Positions 17,993 through 29,460 of a stretch of 64,000 bases of DNA are shown here, in pieces. The position numbers and the translations under genes are program-made. The DNA is from CAWHNT01 sp963830775. GTDB taxonomy: Bacteria > Pseudomonadota > Alphaproteobacteria > Geminicoccales > Geminicoccaceae. The stretch lies in contig CAWHNT010000011.1 of assembly GCA_963830775.1 (NCBI GenBank), positions 124,001 to 188,000 on the forward strand, given 5' to 3'. The notes under the pieces were generated by a model. That model did not search any database. It was not told the DNA's origin and saw only the letters and a program-made list of their open reading frames with translations. Each line of letters starts with the position of its first letter. Within the stretch, counting starts at the first letter, position 1.

Positions 17993-18720
17993 CTAGGCGA
18001 ACGGGTCGCCCTTGATGACCTGGATCGAGTAGTTGCCCCGGTTCTGGTCGTCGAGATCACGCACGTCGATGAAGTAGACGCCGGTGTAGGGAGCCACGAA
18101 CACGTTGTCGACGCCCGGCACGCTCGGTCCCCGCCCGAGTATTCGGGGTCGTTGTCCAGAATGTTGCCGTTGCTTCGGCGGATGACGGCGTCGGCGATGA
18201 AGTCGGGGTTGTCGCCGACATTGCGGCTGCGGGCGATGGCCGTGTAGGTCTCGCCGCCTTTCAGGCTGATGCGGTACCAGTCCTCGTCGCCCTGGGCGCC
18301 GATCTCGCCCTGGGCCCTCTGCGCGAGCTTCAGGCTGAGTTCGGTGTCCACGCCTTGATTGTCGATCTCGTCCGGGGCCGGGTCGGCCAGATCGTAGCGG
18401 ACCCTGTAGGTTCCTGGCTCCTGGGTGACGGAGCGGACCCCGAGATAGAAGGTGCCGGTCTTGTCGGCCCTGTACTGGATCAGAGGGTCCCGACCATTGA
18501 AGTTGTCGACGATGTCGATGATGCTGCCGTTCTTGTTGAACAGCGCGATCTCCGGATCGTACAGCGTGTTGCTGCCGTTCTGCGAGCCCTGGGCCTCGAA
18601 GGTGTAAAGATTGTTGTCCTTCAGCTGGACCTTGAAGTAGTCGATATCGTCGCCGGGTCTGATCCGGTCCTGCCTCGCCTTGCCGAGCTTCAGGGTAGCT
18701 TCGGTCGGAGGTGCCGCCAT
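17993..18720 (-). CDS. PPC-domain (bacterial pre-peptidase C-terminal) repeat protein, with one frameshift
   Basis: About 243 residues forming two beta-sandwich PPC-like units: residues ~15-110 (GDDIDYFKVQLKDNNLYTFE, DPLIQYRADKTGTFYLGVRS, PGTYRVRYDL) and ~130-240 (GDEDWYRISLKGGETYTAIA, VDNVFVAPYTGVYFIDVRDL, QNRGNYSIQVIKGDPFA). No signal peptide is seen, so a type I secreted surface protein is possible but not shown. A missing base in the C-run at 18129-18132 shifts the last third out of frame; adding one base restores the conserved end and the stop at 17993-17995. Total length is consistent with a single deletion. Confidence 0.7.
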
Positions 18721-18904
18721 GACGCTTCCTCACCTTCTCCCGCGCTGTCAGCGCGGACGGTTGTTTCCACATGCCCGAGGGCTGGGGCGAAGTCGTTTTG
18801 GCCGGCAGTGCAAGTAAGAGCGACCGGCAGCGGAATGCTGCACGACCACCAATCTTTCGTCAACGATCCGTATAGTTCCGGTCGCGGTGTGCTGGTACCC
18901 GGCG

Positions 18905-20092
18905 TCAGCGCCGCCAGACATAGAGGGCGGTGATCACATAGTTCCAGACGACGCCGACCGCGATGCCGGCGAGTGCGGAGAGCAGCCACGGCGTCTCGCT
19001 GGCGTGGAGCTGGGCTGCCACGCCGACATTGGCCATGGCCCCGATCCCGCAGGCCATGACGAAGGAGAACCAGCCGCGCAGCCATGCGGCGCCGCGCAGG
19101 CGGCGGTCGCGGTAGGTGAGCTCGTTGTTGACCGCGTAGTTGAAGGTCATGGCGACCAGCGTGGCCACCGCCTGGCCGACGACGAAGCTCTGGCCCATGG
19201 GGCCGAAGACGAGCTTGAGGACCAGGAGGTGAACCGCGACGCCGAGACTGCCGACGGCGCCGAAGAGGACGAAGCGGGCGGGAACCGCACCGCCCGTCAG
19301 CTTGTCGACCAGCATCAGCGCGAAGTCGACGGCGACGCGAGTGTCGAGCTTGCTCTCGCCGACCTCGCGCGGGCGGAAGCTGTAGGGCAGCTCGCGGACC
19401 CGTAGAGGCGGCCGCGAGGAGGCCAGGATGTCGAGCAGCAGCTTGAAGCCGGCGCCGGAGAGGTTTGGGGCCGACTGCTCGAAGGCCTCGCGGCGGAGCA
19501 TGAAGAAGCCGCTCATGGGGTCGGAGATCTCGACCCCGGTCACGGTCCTGCCCAGGGCGGTGGCGAAGCGGCTGATCAGCCGGCGGCGCTCGTCCCAGCC
19601 CGGGACCTCGACCGTGTCGGTGTAGCGGCTGCCGACCACGAGGTCGGCATCGCCCGTGCGCAGGACCGCCAGCATGCGCGGCAGCAGGTGCTCGTCGTGC
19701 TGCAGGTCGGCGTCGATCACGGCGAGGTAGGGGGCACAGCTGGCCAGCATGCCCTCGATGCAGGCCGAGGACAGGCCGCGCCGCCCGAGGCGGCGCAGGC
19801 AACGCACCCGCCCGTCCTGTTGCGCCAGCTCGCGCACCCCTGCTGCCGTGCCATCGGGCGAATCGTCGTCGACGACGATCACTTCCCAGGCCACGCCGGC
19901 GAGGCTGCGCTCCAATGCCCTGATCAGCCGCGGGACGTTGCCGCGCTCGTTGAAGGTCGGGACGATGACGCTGAGCTCGGCCGGCCGCGTGCGGGGAAGG
20001 ACATGCGGCGCAACCGGCTCGACCCGGGGGGCCCGCAGGCTCGCGGTTGCAGTCAGCTTGGTTCCTCCGCCGTCTTGTCCCGTCGTCAACAA
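18905..20092 (-). CDS. Polyprenol-phosphate glycosyltransferase: GT2 domain fused to GtrA membrane domain
   Basis: A 395-residue two-domain protein. Residues ~40-265 are a GT-A fold GT2 domain of the dolichol-phosphate mannosyltransferase type (LSVIVPTFNERGNVPRLIRA, VVDDDSPDGTA, IDADLQHDE, DPMSGFFMLRREAF). Residues ~270-390 are a GtrA domain with four membrane segments. It should load a sugar from a nucleotide donor onto undecaprenyl or dolichyl phosphate at the inner membrane for envelope glycan modification. The start is uncertain: tandem TTG codons at 20092 are the only in-frame options before a poorly conserved N-terminal 35 residues. It heads the polysaccharide region. Confidence 0.85.
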   Translation of the reverse strand: MLTTGQDGGGTKLTATASLRAPRVEPVAPHVLPRTRPAELSVIVPTFNERGNVPRLIRALERSLAGVAWEVIVVDDDSPDGTAAGVRELAQQDGRVRCLRRLGRRGLSSACIEGMLASCAPYLAVIDADLQHDEHLLPRMLAVLRTGDADLVVGSRYTDTVEVPGWDERRRLISRFATALGRTVTGVEISDPMSGFFMLRREAFEQSAPNLSGAGFKLLLDILASSRPPLRVRELPYSFRPREVGESKLDTRVAVDFALMLVDKLTGGAVPARFVLFGAVGSLGVAVHLLVLKLVFGPMGQSFVVGQAVATLVAMTFNYAVNNELTYRDRRLRGAAWLRGWFSFVMACGIGAMANVGVAAQLHASETPWLLSALAGIAVGVVWNYVITALYVWRR

Positions 20093-20128
20093 GGACGGCT
20101 CAGGAAGGTTCCGGTGCGCCGCGTTCGC

Positions 20129-21589
20129 TCAGGTTCTGGTCACCGCCAGGGCGAGATCGTTGGCGAAGGCTGCCGTCGGAAACGCGAGCGTGCCGCCTTG
20201 GTGGGACAGGACAGCCGCAGCGCGCGGCCTGCCCTGGAGGGTGTCCCAGCAGGTGACGCGATACTCCCCAGGCTCCATGTCGGGGAGGCTCACGGTCGTG
20301 GCGATCGGGTCCGCCGCCGGGTCGAGCATGCCGTCGGGCATGATCCGGTCGGTTCGCAGCAGATGCAGCACCGCCTGCTGCCCGTCGCCGCAGGCGAAGA
20401 GCTGGATGACCGGGTCCGCCACGCCAGCCTCCCCGGCAAGCGAGCGGCGCCGGAAGCGGGGCCAGTCGATCAGCGGCAGGAAGCCTGCCAGGGCCCGCTG
20501 CGCCCGACGCATCCCGGTGGTGAGCTGGTGCGGGTGGCGGTTGGGCCAGCGCATCCCGCCGCCGGCCCCGCCCGCGGCCAGATGCGCCCACTGGATGTGG
20601 CGGAAATACTCGTCGTCGAACGGCTCGGGCAGGCTCAGCCCGTGGTCCTTGAAGGTGTGGATGGGCCCGTGCTCGCTGTCGAAGAAGGGACGGCTGTCAC
20701 GGATCTCGGCCAGCGCCTCGCCCACGAGCCGGCCCACGGCCTGGGCCGGTGCCACCGTATCCGCCGGAAAGTCGATGGTGCCCTCGGCGTAGAAGTGACT
20801 GCTGGCGAAATCGAGACCGGGGTGGCGGAAGATCGGCTCCCGCAGCCAGGGCTTCCATTCGAGCTCGGGCCCAAACACCGAGGTCGTCTGCAGGTGTGCC
20901 CGGCCATGACGCCTGACCTCGAACGCCCGCAGGTGCCCGCCCACGTCGGTGATGAAGTCATCGAAGCAGCCGGGCAGGTTCTCACCCTGGCAGGGATGCA
21001 TCTCGTTCCACAGGTCCCAGGCGAAGACGGTGCCGTCGCCGCCCCAGCGCTGGCTGGCGAAGGCCAGGCGGTGCTTGATGCAGGCCCGTGTGGCGGGGCA
21101 GGTGAGCAGCCGCTCGCGGCTGTCGCACGGCCCGCCATTGGCGCGGTTGTAGGGATGCCGGTCCCAGTTGTTCCAGGTGAAGAAGGTATCGAAAGGGGTC
21201 AGCAGCAGGCGCAGGCCAACCTGGCGGCACAGGCCGACCAGATCGTCGAGCATCTGCACCATCGCCGGCACGAAGCTGCCGACCGGGCGCTCCAGGAACG
21301 CGGTCTCGTCCTCGCAGTACTCCAGCATCAGCCGGAGCACCGTAACGCCCGATGCCCTGAGCGAGGTCAGGTGCCGCTCGACCGCGCTCAGGTCGCGGCG
21401 GCCACGCAACCCCTCGAGCTCGGGCCAGGTCAGCGCGTCGTTCTGGCCGATGGGTGTCCAGGCCTGGCCTGTCTCGTCCACGAAGTAGGGGGCACCCTCG
21501 GCCACCCTGATCCAGGGCAGCCCGGACGGGTCCGGCCGGGACATGGGGCCGGGGGCCAGAAGCGGCTCGCCGCGATCGAGTGCCTGCAC
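20129..21589 (-). CDS. Glycoside hydrolase, GH5/cellulase-like fold
   Basis: A 486-residue TIM-barrel glycosidase-like protein. The start GTG at 21589-21587 is set by an AGGAGG eight bases upstream. Features: an N-terminal FVDETGQAWTPIGQNDALTW strand common in GH5-related proteins, LRASGVTVLRLMLEYCED, TVFAWDLWNEMHPCQGE with the candidate acid/base Glu (LWNEM), and RPFFDSEHGPIHTFKDHG with the candidate nucleophile Glu. The C-terminal ~90 residues form a beta domain. There is no signal peptide, so it is cytoplasmic or exported otherwise. The specificity is unknown. It is followed closely by the GT2-GtrA gene on the same strand. Confidence 0.72.
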   Translation of the reverse strand: MQALDRGEPLLAPGPMSRPDPSGLPWIRVAEGAPYFVDETGQAWTPIGQNDALTWPELEGLRGRRDLSAVERHLTSLRASGVTVLRLMLEYCEDETAFLERPVGSFVPAMVQMLDDLVGLCRQVGLRLLLTPFDTFFTWNNWDRHPYNRANGGPCDSRERLLTCPATRACIKHRLAFASQRWGGDGTVFAWDLWNEMHPCQGENLPGCFDDFITDVGGHLRAFEVRRHGRAHLQTTSVFGPELEWKPWLREPIFRHPGLDFASSHFYAEGTIDFPADTVAPAQAVGRLVGEALAEIRDSRPFFDSEHGPIHTFKDHGLSLPEPFDDEYFRHIQWAHLAAGGAGGGMRWPNRHPHQLTTGMRRAQRALAGFLPLIDWPRFRRRSLAGEAGVADPVIQLFACGDGQQAVLHLLRTDRIMPDGMLDPAADPIATTVSLPDMEPGEYRVTCWDTLQGRPRAAAVLSHQGGTLAFPTAAFANDLALAVTRT

Positions 21590-21979
21590 GGGTCCTCCTG
21601 CTGGCGCGATCCTGAGTAGCTCTTCGGAACGCGGATCGCCCGCGCGCGTTCCAGTCCGTGAGAGCTGCCCTGGTCGGCGTCTCTGCCGTTGGCCGTGCCG
21701 CTCAAGCAGAAAGTGACCGCAAGGAGATTTATCTCGCGCACAAGAAGAGAGGGTGGGCAGGACCGGCTGAATGCCCGACCCGGAGCCACGATCCGCGCGC
21801 GACGCGAGTAGATCCTGTCGGAACCGCACGATGCCTGCCCCGTTCTACGGAGGCCGGTCCGATTACAGAGGGTTAAGGGTGGGCATCCGAGGCACGAACA
21901 CCACGCATCACCTTGGTCTTGCGCACCCGGCGCCAAAACACTCTCCGCGAGAGAGACGAACAGGAAACGCCTCCAGCAA
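21590..21979. other. Divergent intergenic region of the polysaccharide locus
   Basis: About 390 bases between the GH5-like gene (minus) and the glycosyltransferase operon (plus). It is relatively less GC-rich in parts, carries no gene-like frame, and should hold both promoters. No clear consensus boxes stand out. Confidence 0.5.
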
Positions 21980-23066
21980 ATGACAGATGGCATCATCTGC
22001 TTCTCGCACCTGCGTTGGAACTTCGTCTATCAGCGGCCGCAACATCTGATGTCGCGCTGGGCGAAAACGCAGCGGGTCTTCTACTTCGAGGAGCCGGTCT
22101 TCGCAGCGGAAGCCGTGCCGACGCCCGAGCTGTCGACTGTGGACGAGACGCTGACGGTCGTCGTGCCTCGGCTGCCCGATGGCCTGGACCCGTCGCAGCA
22201 GGTCGAGGCACAGCGTGTCGTCCTGGACCGGCTGTGCGAGGAGCAGGGGATCGAGAAGCCTCTGCTTTGGTACTACACCCCGATGAGCGGGGTGTTCTCC
22301 GCGCATCTACGGCCCCAGCGCGTCGTCTATGACTGCATGGACGAGCTGTCGGCCTTCAGCGGTGCGCCGCCGGAGCTGGTCGACGAGGAGCGCCGGCTTC
22401 TGGAGCGTGCCGACATCGTCTTCACCGGCGGCTACAGCCTCTACGAGGCCAAGCGCCGGCAGCACGCCAACGTGCATGCCTTCCCGAGCAGTGTGGACGT
22501 CCCGCACTTCCGCCGTGCGCGCGAGCGTCTGCCGGACCCGCCCGACCAGGCCGGCATCCCGCATCCGCGGATCGGCCACTATGCCGTGCTGGACGAGCGG
22601 CTGGACATCGACCTCGTGGCGGCGATCGCCGACGCCCGGCCCGACTGGCAGCTCATCCTCCTGGGGCCGGTGGTCAAGATCGACCCGGCGAGCCTGCCGC
22701 GGCGGCCCAACATCCACTACCTGGGCGGCAAGTCCTACAGCGAGCTGCCGGCCTATCTCTCGGGCTGGGACGTGGCGTTCATGCCCTTCGCGCTGAACGA
22801 GTCCACCCGCTTCATCAGCCCCACCAAGACCCCCGAATACCTGGCCGCCGGCAGGCCGGTCGTCTCCACGCCGGTCCGGGACGTGGTCCGGACCTATGGC
22901 GAGGGCGGGCTGGTGCGGATTGCCGCCACCGCCCCGGAGATGGTGGCCGCCATCGAGGCCTGTCTTGCTGGAGCGTGCACCGGTCCTGGCTGGCTCCCCG
23001 CCGTGGACCGCCTCCTCGACACGATGTCCTGGGATCGCACCTGGGCGCAGATGAAGGATCTGATTG

Positions 23067-23080
<14 letters not shown>
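21980..23080 (+). CDS. Glycosyltransferase, GT-B fold (TuaH-like)
   Basis: A 366-residue GT-B glycosyltransferase. It opens IICFSHLRWNFVYQRPQHLM, a signature of the TuaH-like group often found with galactofuranose genes, with VVYDCMDELSAF in the middle and the donor-binding region ISPTKTPEYLAAGRPVVSTP near the C-terminus (E of the EX7E-type site). It is first of a compact operon: its stop overlaps the start of the mutase gene. Likely transfers a sugar, perhaps galactofuranose, onto an envelope glycan. Confidence 0.85.
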
Positions 23081-24362
<1,282 letters not shown>

Positions 24363-24384
24363 CGGGCTCGGGGAGGAGCGGAGG

Positions 24385-25498
24385 GTGCATAGACCTGGCC
24401 TGTTCGACAGCTTCTACATGGCTGGCTTCGAGTGCTCGACCCAGCGCCGGCGTGACGGCCGGCGCCTGGATCTGTTGGCGGCGACGGGGCACGACCGGTG
24501 GGCGGGCCAGGACTATCGGCGGGCAGCCGAGCTCGGCCTGCGCACCGTCCGCGACGGGCTGCGCTGGCACCTGATCGAGACCGCTCCAGGGCACTACGAC
24601 TGGTCGAGCTTCCTGCCCATGCTGCGGGCGTCGCGGCAGGCGGGCGTGCAGGTGATCTGGGACTTGTGCCACTATGGCTGGCCGCCGGACATCACCTTCT
24701 GGGAGCCGGAGTTCGTCGACCGCTTTCGCGACTTCGCCCGTGCCGCGGCCCGCCTCATCCGCGAGGAGACCGACCGCATCCCCTTCTACTGCGTGGTCAA
24801 CGAGATTCTCGTTCTGGGCCTGGGCCGGGGACGTGGTGAAGTTCCACCCGTTGGCACCCGGCGGCGGCGACGACATCAAGCGCCAGCTGGTCCGTGCCGC
24901 CATCGCCGGGATCGAGGCCGTGCGCGAGGTCGATCCGCGTGCGCGTTTCGTCCAGGTCGATCCGCTGATCCACGTCGTGGGCGGCGAGCTTGGCGAGATC
25001 CAGTTCGCGGCCTGGGACATGCTCTGCGGCCGTCTCGAGCCCTGGCTCGGGGGCAGGCCCGACTATCTCGATATCATTGGCGTCAACTACTACTGCGAGA
25101 ACCAGTGGAAGCAGGGTGGCGGGACCATCCCGCTCGGCCACTACCAGTACAAGCCCCTGGCCGATCTCCTGGCCGGCGTGCACGCGCGCTACGACCGTCC
25201 GATCCTGCTGGCTGAGACCGGTGCCGAGGGCAGCGGCCGCGCCGCGTGGCTGTTCTATGTCGCGTCGGAGATCCGCACGGCGCTGAAAGCGGGCCTGCCC
25301 ATCGAGGGCGTGTGCCTCTACCCTGTCCTCGACTATCCGGGTTGGGACGACGACCGCCACTGTGCCGTCGGCCTCCTCTCCAATGCCGACGCCGAGGGCC
25401 GGCGCGACCTCCACGAGCCCCTGGCCGATGAGCTGGCCCGCCAGCAGGGCCTCCTTGCGGCCGCACTGAGACCGGATGACCGGAGGGTAGCCGCGTGA
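24385..25498 (+). CDS. Glycosidase-like TIM-barrel protein (GH1/GH5-like), one frameshift
   Basis: About 370 residues from GTG 24385 (GGAGCGGAGG upstream). It opens FDSFYMAGFECSTQRRRDGR and continues RAAELGLRTVRDGLRWHLIE, GVQVIWDLCHYGWPPDITFW, FYCVVNEI with the first catalytic Glu (NEIS), DYLDIIGVNYYCENQW and RPILLAETGAEGSGRAAWLF with the second Glu. One extra T at 24806-24807 breaks the frame within NEI-SFWAWAGD; removing it restores the motif exactly, and gene length (1114 bases) is three times an integer plus one. It lies between glf and the ABC exporter with an overlapping stop/start (25495-25498), so it works in the same pathway. Its activity is not known. Confidence 0.78.
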
Positions 25499-27293
25499 GC
25501 CAGGCTCGGCCCGGGTGCCCCGACTTTCCGACCTCAGCCACGGCCTTCGTCGTACACCAGATCCGTAAACGGCTCTGGCAGTTCGCGTTCGTCTTCGCGG
25601 TCATCGTCACCGCGGCCTCCTGTGCCGTGGCGGTGCAGTACGCGGTGCGGCTCCTGGTCGACGCCATGGCCACGGGCGGCCCACGCATCGCCGCCGACGC
25701 ATGGCCGGCCTTCCTCCTCTTCCTGGCGCTGGTGGCGGTCGAGTGCGTGCTCTGGCGCGTCGCCGGCTGGGGCGGCGGGCGGACCATCATCGCCGCCGCC
25801 GTCGACCTCCGGCTCAGCCTCTTCCGCCATCTCTCCGGCCACGCGATGCGCTACTTCGCGGACCACTTGGCCGGCGCCCTGGGGGGCCGGATCACCCAGG
25901 CCGGGGTTGCCTTCTCCCAGCTGATGACGGCCTTCACCTGGCAGATCCTGCCGCCCTCGACCGAGCTGGTCGGCGCCCTCATCGTCTTCCTCACCGTCGA
26001 CTGGCGGATGGCGGCGGCGCTCCTCGTCTTCGTCGCGGCCGTGGTGGCGGGTCTGGCCTTCGTCGGTGCCCGTGGCCGCGTCGGTGCATCGCGGCTATGC
26101 GGCCCAGGCCGGCGTCGCCAGCGGCGAGCTCGTCGACGCGCTCTCCAACATCTGGGCCGTGAAGGCGTTCTCGGCCCGCGACCGCGAGCGGCGGCGCCTC
26201 TCGGAGCGCCTTCACGGCGAGGCCGCGGCCCAGGTGCGCAGCTGGCTCTATCTCGAGAAGAGCCGCGTGATCCATGACGTGGCCTTGTGGGGCACGGCCG
26301 GCCTGATGCTGGCCTGGGCCATCCATCTCTGGGCCGCGGGCCAGATCACGCCCGGCGAGGTCGTGATGGTGAGTGCCCTTACCTTCCGTATCCTGCACGG
26401 CTCGCGCGACCTCGCCTTCGCCCTCATCAACGCCACGCAGCAGCTGGGCCTGATCGGCGAGACGCTGCGGGTGGTGGGCCTGCCGCACGCGGTGGTCGAC
26501 CATCCGCAGGCCCGCCCGCTGGTCGGCCATGGCGGCGGCATCGAGTTCGAGGGGGTGAGCTTCGACTACCAGGGCCGCCGCCGCGTCCTTGAAGGCTTCT
26601 CTTTGCGCATCCCGCCCGGCCAGCGGGTGGGCCTCGTCGGCCCATCCGGTGCCGGCAAGTCGACCATCGTCAGCCTTGTCCAGCGCCTCGACGACGTGCA
26701 GAACGGCCGGGTGCTGATCGACGGGCAGGCCGTGACCGAGATCACCCAGGATTCGCTCCGTGCCGCCATTGCGGTGGTCCCGCAGGAGGTCTCCCTCTTC
26801 CACCGCTCGATCCTGGAGAACATCCGCTACGGGCGGCCGGATGCGAGCGATGAGGAGGTCTTCGCTGCGGCCCGGGCCGCCTACTGCGACGACTTCATCC
26901 GCAACCTGCCGGACGGGCTATGACACGCCCGTCGGCGAGCGTGGCGTGAAGCTCTCGGGCGGGCAGCGCCAGCGGCTGGGTCTTGCCCGTGCCATCCTCA
27001 AGGATGCACCGATCCTGATCCTGGACGAGGCCACCTCGGCCCTCGATTCGGAATTCGAGATCGCGGTGCAGAAGGCCCTCTCCTTCCTGATGCGTGGCCG
27101 CACGGTGCTGGCCATCGCCCACCGTCTCTCGACGCTCTCGGCCCTCGACCGGATCGTGGTCCTGGTCGACGGCAGGATCGTGGAGGACGGCAGCCCCACC
27201 GACCTGCGGCGTCGTGGCGGTGCCTTCGAGGCGCTGTGGCGCATGCAGTCGGACGGCTTCCGCCTCGATCAGCCGGCAGCCGAAGCCGCATAG
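25495..27293 (+). CDS. ABC exporter, fused membrane and ATPase domains (two frameshifts)
   Basis: A half-size exporter of about 598 residues. Six membrane helices (~20-300) precede the nucleotide-binding domain with Walker A GPSGAGKST, Q-loop VVPQEVSLFHRS, signature LSGGQRQRLGLARAIL, Walker B ILILDEATSALD and H-loop AIAHRLSTL. Two extra bases, GG at 26065-26066 and GGG at 26915-26917, break the frame; total length 1799 fits two insertions. It begins at GTG 25495, overlapping the previous stop. As last gene of the glf operon it probably moves the glycan, a glycolipid or a precursor across the inner membrane. Confidence 0.85.
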
Positions 27294-27376
27294 GTCCTCT
27301 CAGCACCTTGACCGTACCCATGCCGGGGTCAGCTTGTTGCAGCCGGTATGACGCCGGTCCTGGAGGAAAGCCATTG

Positions 27377-28270
27377 ATGGAACGACCGAGAGCGGGAAGC
27401 GTCCGGCGTTGTGCGGTCGCAGCCGGAATGCTGCTCGCCGCCGCGGCGACTGTCTCCGGCCAGCCTGCGAGTGCTGCCGGGGAGACCAAAATAACGAGCT
27501 GCCCGCTCACCTTGAGCACGCCCGGTGTCTACGTGCTGACTCGCGACCTCACCTGCCCGGCCCCGGCATTCACGGTCACCGCCGACAACGTGAAGATCAG
27601 GTTCATGAACCGCCGGATCACCGCCACCGCCCCGGGCGACCAATCCCAGGGAGGCGTCCAGGCGGCGGGCGTCTCGGGCCTCCGGCTGACCTCCGGGACC
27701 ATCGCAGGCTATTACCATGCCATCCTGATCGAGGACACCCAGGGCACGCGCATCGAGGCTATGAGGCTTAAGGGCAGCGTCGCCACCGGCGTGCTGGCCC
27801 TGCGGTCGTCCAGGCTGCGTCTGGAACGGAACGAGGTGAGCGAGAACAGCGACGGCTTCGCACTCTACGGATGCGCGGAGTGCCAGGTCAGGGGCAATCG
27901 GTCGGTGCGCAACCGAAACGATGGACTGGAGCTGGGTGCGTCCGGAATGGGCGTTACCGAATCCACCTTCGAGCGCAACACCTTCAGCAACAATAGTGCC
28001 AAAGGGATCAACATCCAGGGCGGTGCAGCCCAGGACAATCAAATCTCCAAGAATACGATCAGAGATAATGGCGAGGAAGGTCTCTATGTGGGCCCGGATG
28101 AGCAGGACAACCGGTTGACCAAGAACGTCGCGCGCGGAAATGGAGGGCCCGATCTGGTGGATCAGAACCTGACCGTTTTCGATCCCCCGCGGTGCCTGAA
28201 CTTTTGGCGAGGCAACAACTTCGTCACAGACAATGAGGGCGATGGGCCCGGAGCCGGTTGCATCCGGTAG
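27377..28270 (+). CDS. Secreted right-handed parallel beta-helix protein
   Basis: A 297-residue protein with a signal peptide (ending PASAA, about residue 33) and a beta-helix of PbH1/NosD-like repeats from ~residue 70: VSGLRLTSGTIAGYYHAILI, RLRLERNEVSENSDGFALYG, CQVRGNRSVRNRNDGLELGA, TESTFERNTFSNNSAKGINI, DNQISKNTIRDNGEEGLYVG. Paired Cys (near residues 41, 56 and C-terminal) may be bridged. GGAGG at 27362-27366 sets the ATG. Likely periplasmic or extracellular, binding or cleaving polysaccharide; no catalytic residues could be assigned. Confidence 0.78.
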   Translation: MERPRAGSVRRCAVAAGMLLAAAATVSGQPASAAGETKITSCPLTLSTPGVYVLTRDLTCPAPAFTVTADNVKIRFMNRRITATAPGDQSQGGVQAAGVSGLRLTSGTIAGYYHAILIEDTQGTRIEAMRLKGSVATGVLALRSSRLRLERNEVSENSDGFALYGCAECQVRGNRSVRNRNDGLELGASGMGVTESTFERNTFSNNSAKGINIQGGAAQDNQISKNTIRDNGEEGLYVGPDEQDNRLTKNVARGNGGPDLVDQNLTVFDPPRCLNFWRGNNFVTDNEGDGPGAGCIR

Positions 28271-28349
28271 TGGGCAGGGCCCCTTAAGACATCGTTAAGG
28301 CTGTTGGGCGATAACCGGCCTGGACACCTGGAAGGTCGGCGCGGTCTCA

Positions 28350-29327
28350 ATGGCGTGGGATGCTGGAGCAGCGGGGCAGGGCACCGGCCATGTGGTGGCC
28401 GTCTGCAACCTGAAGGGCGGCACGGGCAAGAGCACGCTCAGCGTGAACATCGCCTGTGCCTTGGCGACCCGGGGCATAGGGGTGGCCCTGGTCGACAATG
28501 ACCGGCAGGCGAGTGCCACCTTGTGGGGCAGTGCCGGCAAGCTGCCGATCACCTGCGTGAGCCTGCCGCTGGCACGCCTCGAGGACGCTCGCCCCTGGCT
28601 CGAGGTCCTTCTGGGCCTGCGGGCGCACTACCAAGTCGTGATCGTGGACTTCCCGGCTGGCCTTCCACCCGGCCTGTGGCCGACGGTGCTGATGGCCTCG
28701 CTGATCCTGGTGCCGACCTCGCCCAACGAGATCGAGATCGTCGCGACCAGGAGCATGCTGCAGCGGATCACCGTGCTGCGCGCCGCCCGGGCCAGCGATC
28801 CGCCGGCCCTGCTGGTCGTGCCCAACCGTATCGTCGGTGCTGAGAACGGGCCGCAAGGCTACCGCGCGCGTCTGGCCGTGCTGGGCGAGGAGCTCGCACC
28901 GCCCGCCCGCTTCCGGCCCGAGCACGACGAGGCCTTCGCCGAGCGGCAGTGGATCGGTGCCGCCCGTCCTGGCTCACCTGCGCACCAGGACGTCGAAACC
29001 CTGGCGGAGCAGGTGCGGCGCAGCCTGGATCAGGCACGGCCACCGAGCTGGCCGCCTCCTCTGGTCACCGGCAGCCCGAAGGTCGACCGAGCACCGAAGC
29101 TGCTGGGCTCGCCCGTTACCGTTCTCGGCCGACCGGCCGCAGCACCGGCACCGCTTCGCCTGCCGAAGGCGACTGCTGCCGAGCCGAAGGTGGTCTTCCT
29201 CGACGAGCAGACGACGAAGCAGCTGCGCCGGAACGGAGCAGGTGCGGGCATCAGGGACCTGGGCCACTCGCCTGGTCGGCAGCCTGACGCCTCGGCGGCT
29301 GCAGCGTCACTGAGGGAACCCGTCTGA
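28350..29327 (+). CDS. ParA/MinD-type ATPase, copy 1
   Basis: A 325-residue Walker-type ATPase with deviant Walker A KGGTGKST at residues 22-29, switch I region VALVDNDRQASATLW, and Walker B VVIVDFPAGLPPG. The C-terminal ~90 residues are Pro/Ala-rich and flexible and contain PKVVFLDEQTTKQ (from ~279). No ParB gene or parS-like repeats adjoin it. Its partner is a tandem paralogue 133 bases downstream. Such orphan ParA proteins position cargo (chemoreceptors, storage granules, secretion or polysaccharide machinery); the cargo here is unknown. Confidence 0.82.
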   Translation: MAWDAGAAGQGTGHVVAVCNLKGGTGKSTLSVNIACALATRGIGVALVDNDRQASATLWGSAGKLPITCVSLPLARLEDARPWLEVLLGLRAHYQVVIVDFPAGLPPGLWPTVLMASLILVPTSPNEIEIVATRSMLQRITVLRAARASDPPALLVVPNRIVGAENGPQGYRARLAVLGEELAPPARFRPEHDEAFAERQWIGAARPGSPAHQDVETLAEQVRRSLDQARPPSWPPPLVTGSPKVDRAPKLLGSPVTVLGRPAAAPAPLRLPKATAAEPKVVFLDEQTTKQLRRNGAGAGIRDLGHSPGRQPDASAAAASLREPV

Positions 29328-29347
29328 CGCCCGGCATCGGATCGACG

Positions 29348-29430
29348 GGTTGCACAACCAATGTGCGAAATTAGCAACTATTGTTCGCGTCGCAGGTTTC
29401 ATCTATCTTGGGTTGTGGTAGGTTGTGCAG
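29348..29430 (+). promoter_or_regulatory. Candidate promoter and repeat-rich operator between the two ParA genes
   Basis: This AT-richer gap has an inverted repeat GGTTG-CA-CAACC (29348-29359), two further GGTTGTG copies (29411 and 29421), and a reasonable sigma-70-like pair, TTGTTC at 29381-29386 and TATCTT at 29404-29409 with 17 bases between. It suggests that copy 2 has its own regulated promoter. Confidence 0.4.
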
Positions 29431-29460
29431 GGCTGACCTCAAAACCGGTGCTTCCGGGCC

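Noticed and set aside
19688..21619. A 643-codon open frame on the plus strand opposite the GT2-GtrA and GH5-like genes
   Set aside because: It is antisense to two genes with clear family motifs and its translation has the Arg/Gly/His/Ala bias of a shadow frame in a GC-rich genome.
28283..28301. CCTTAA-7-TTAAGG hairpin after the beta-helix gene as a terminator
   Set aside because: A 6-bp AT-containing stem without a T-run; similar TTAAGG sequences occur in other gaps, so function is unclear.
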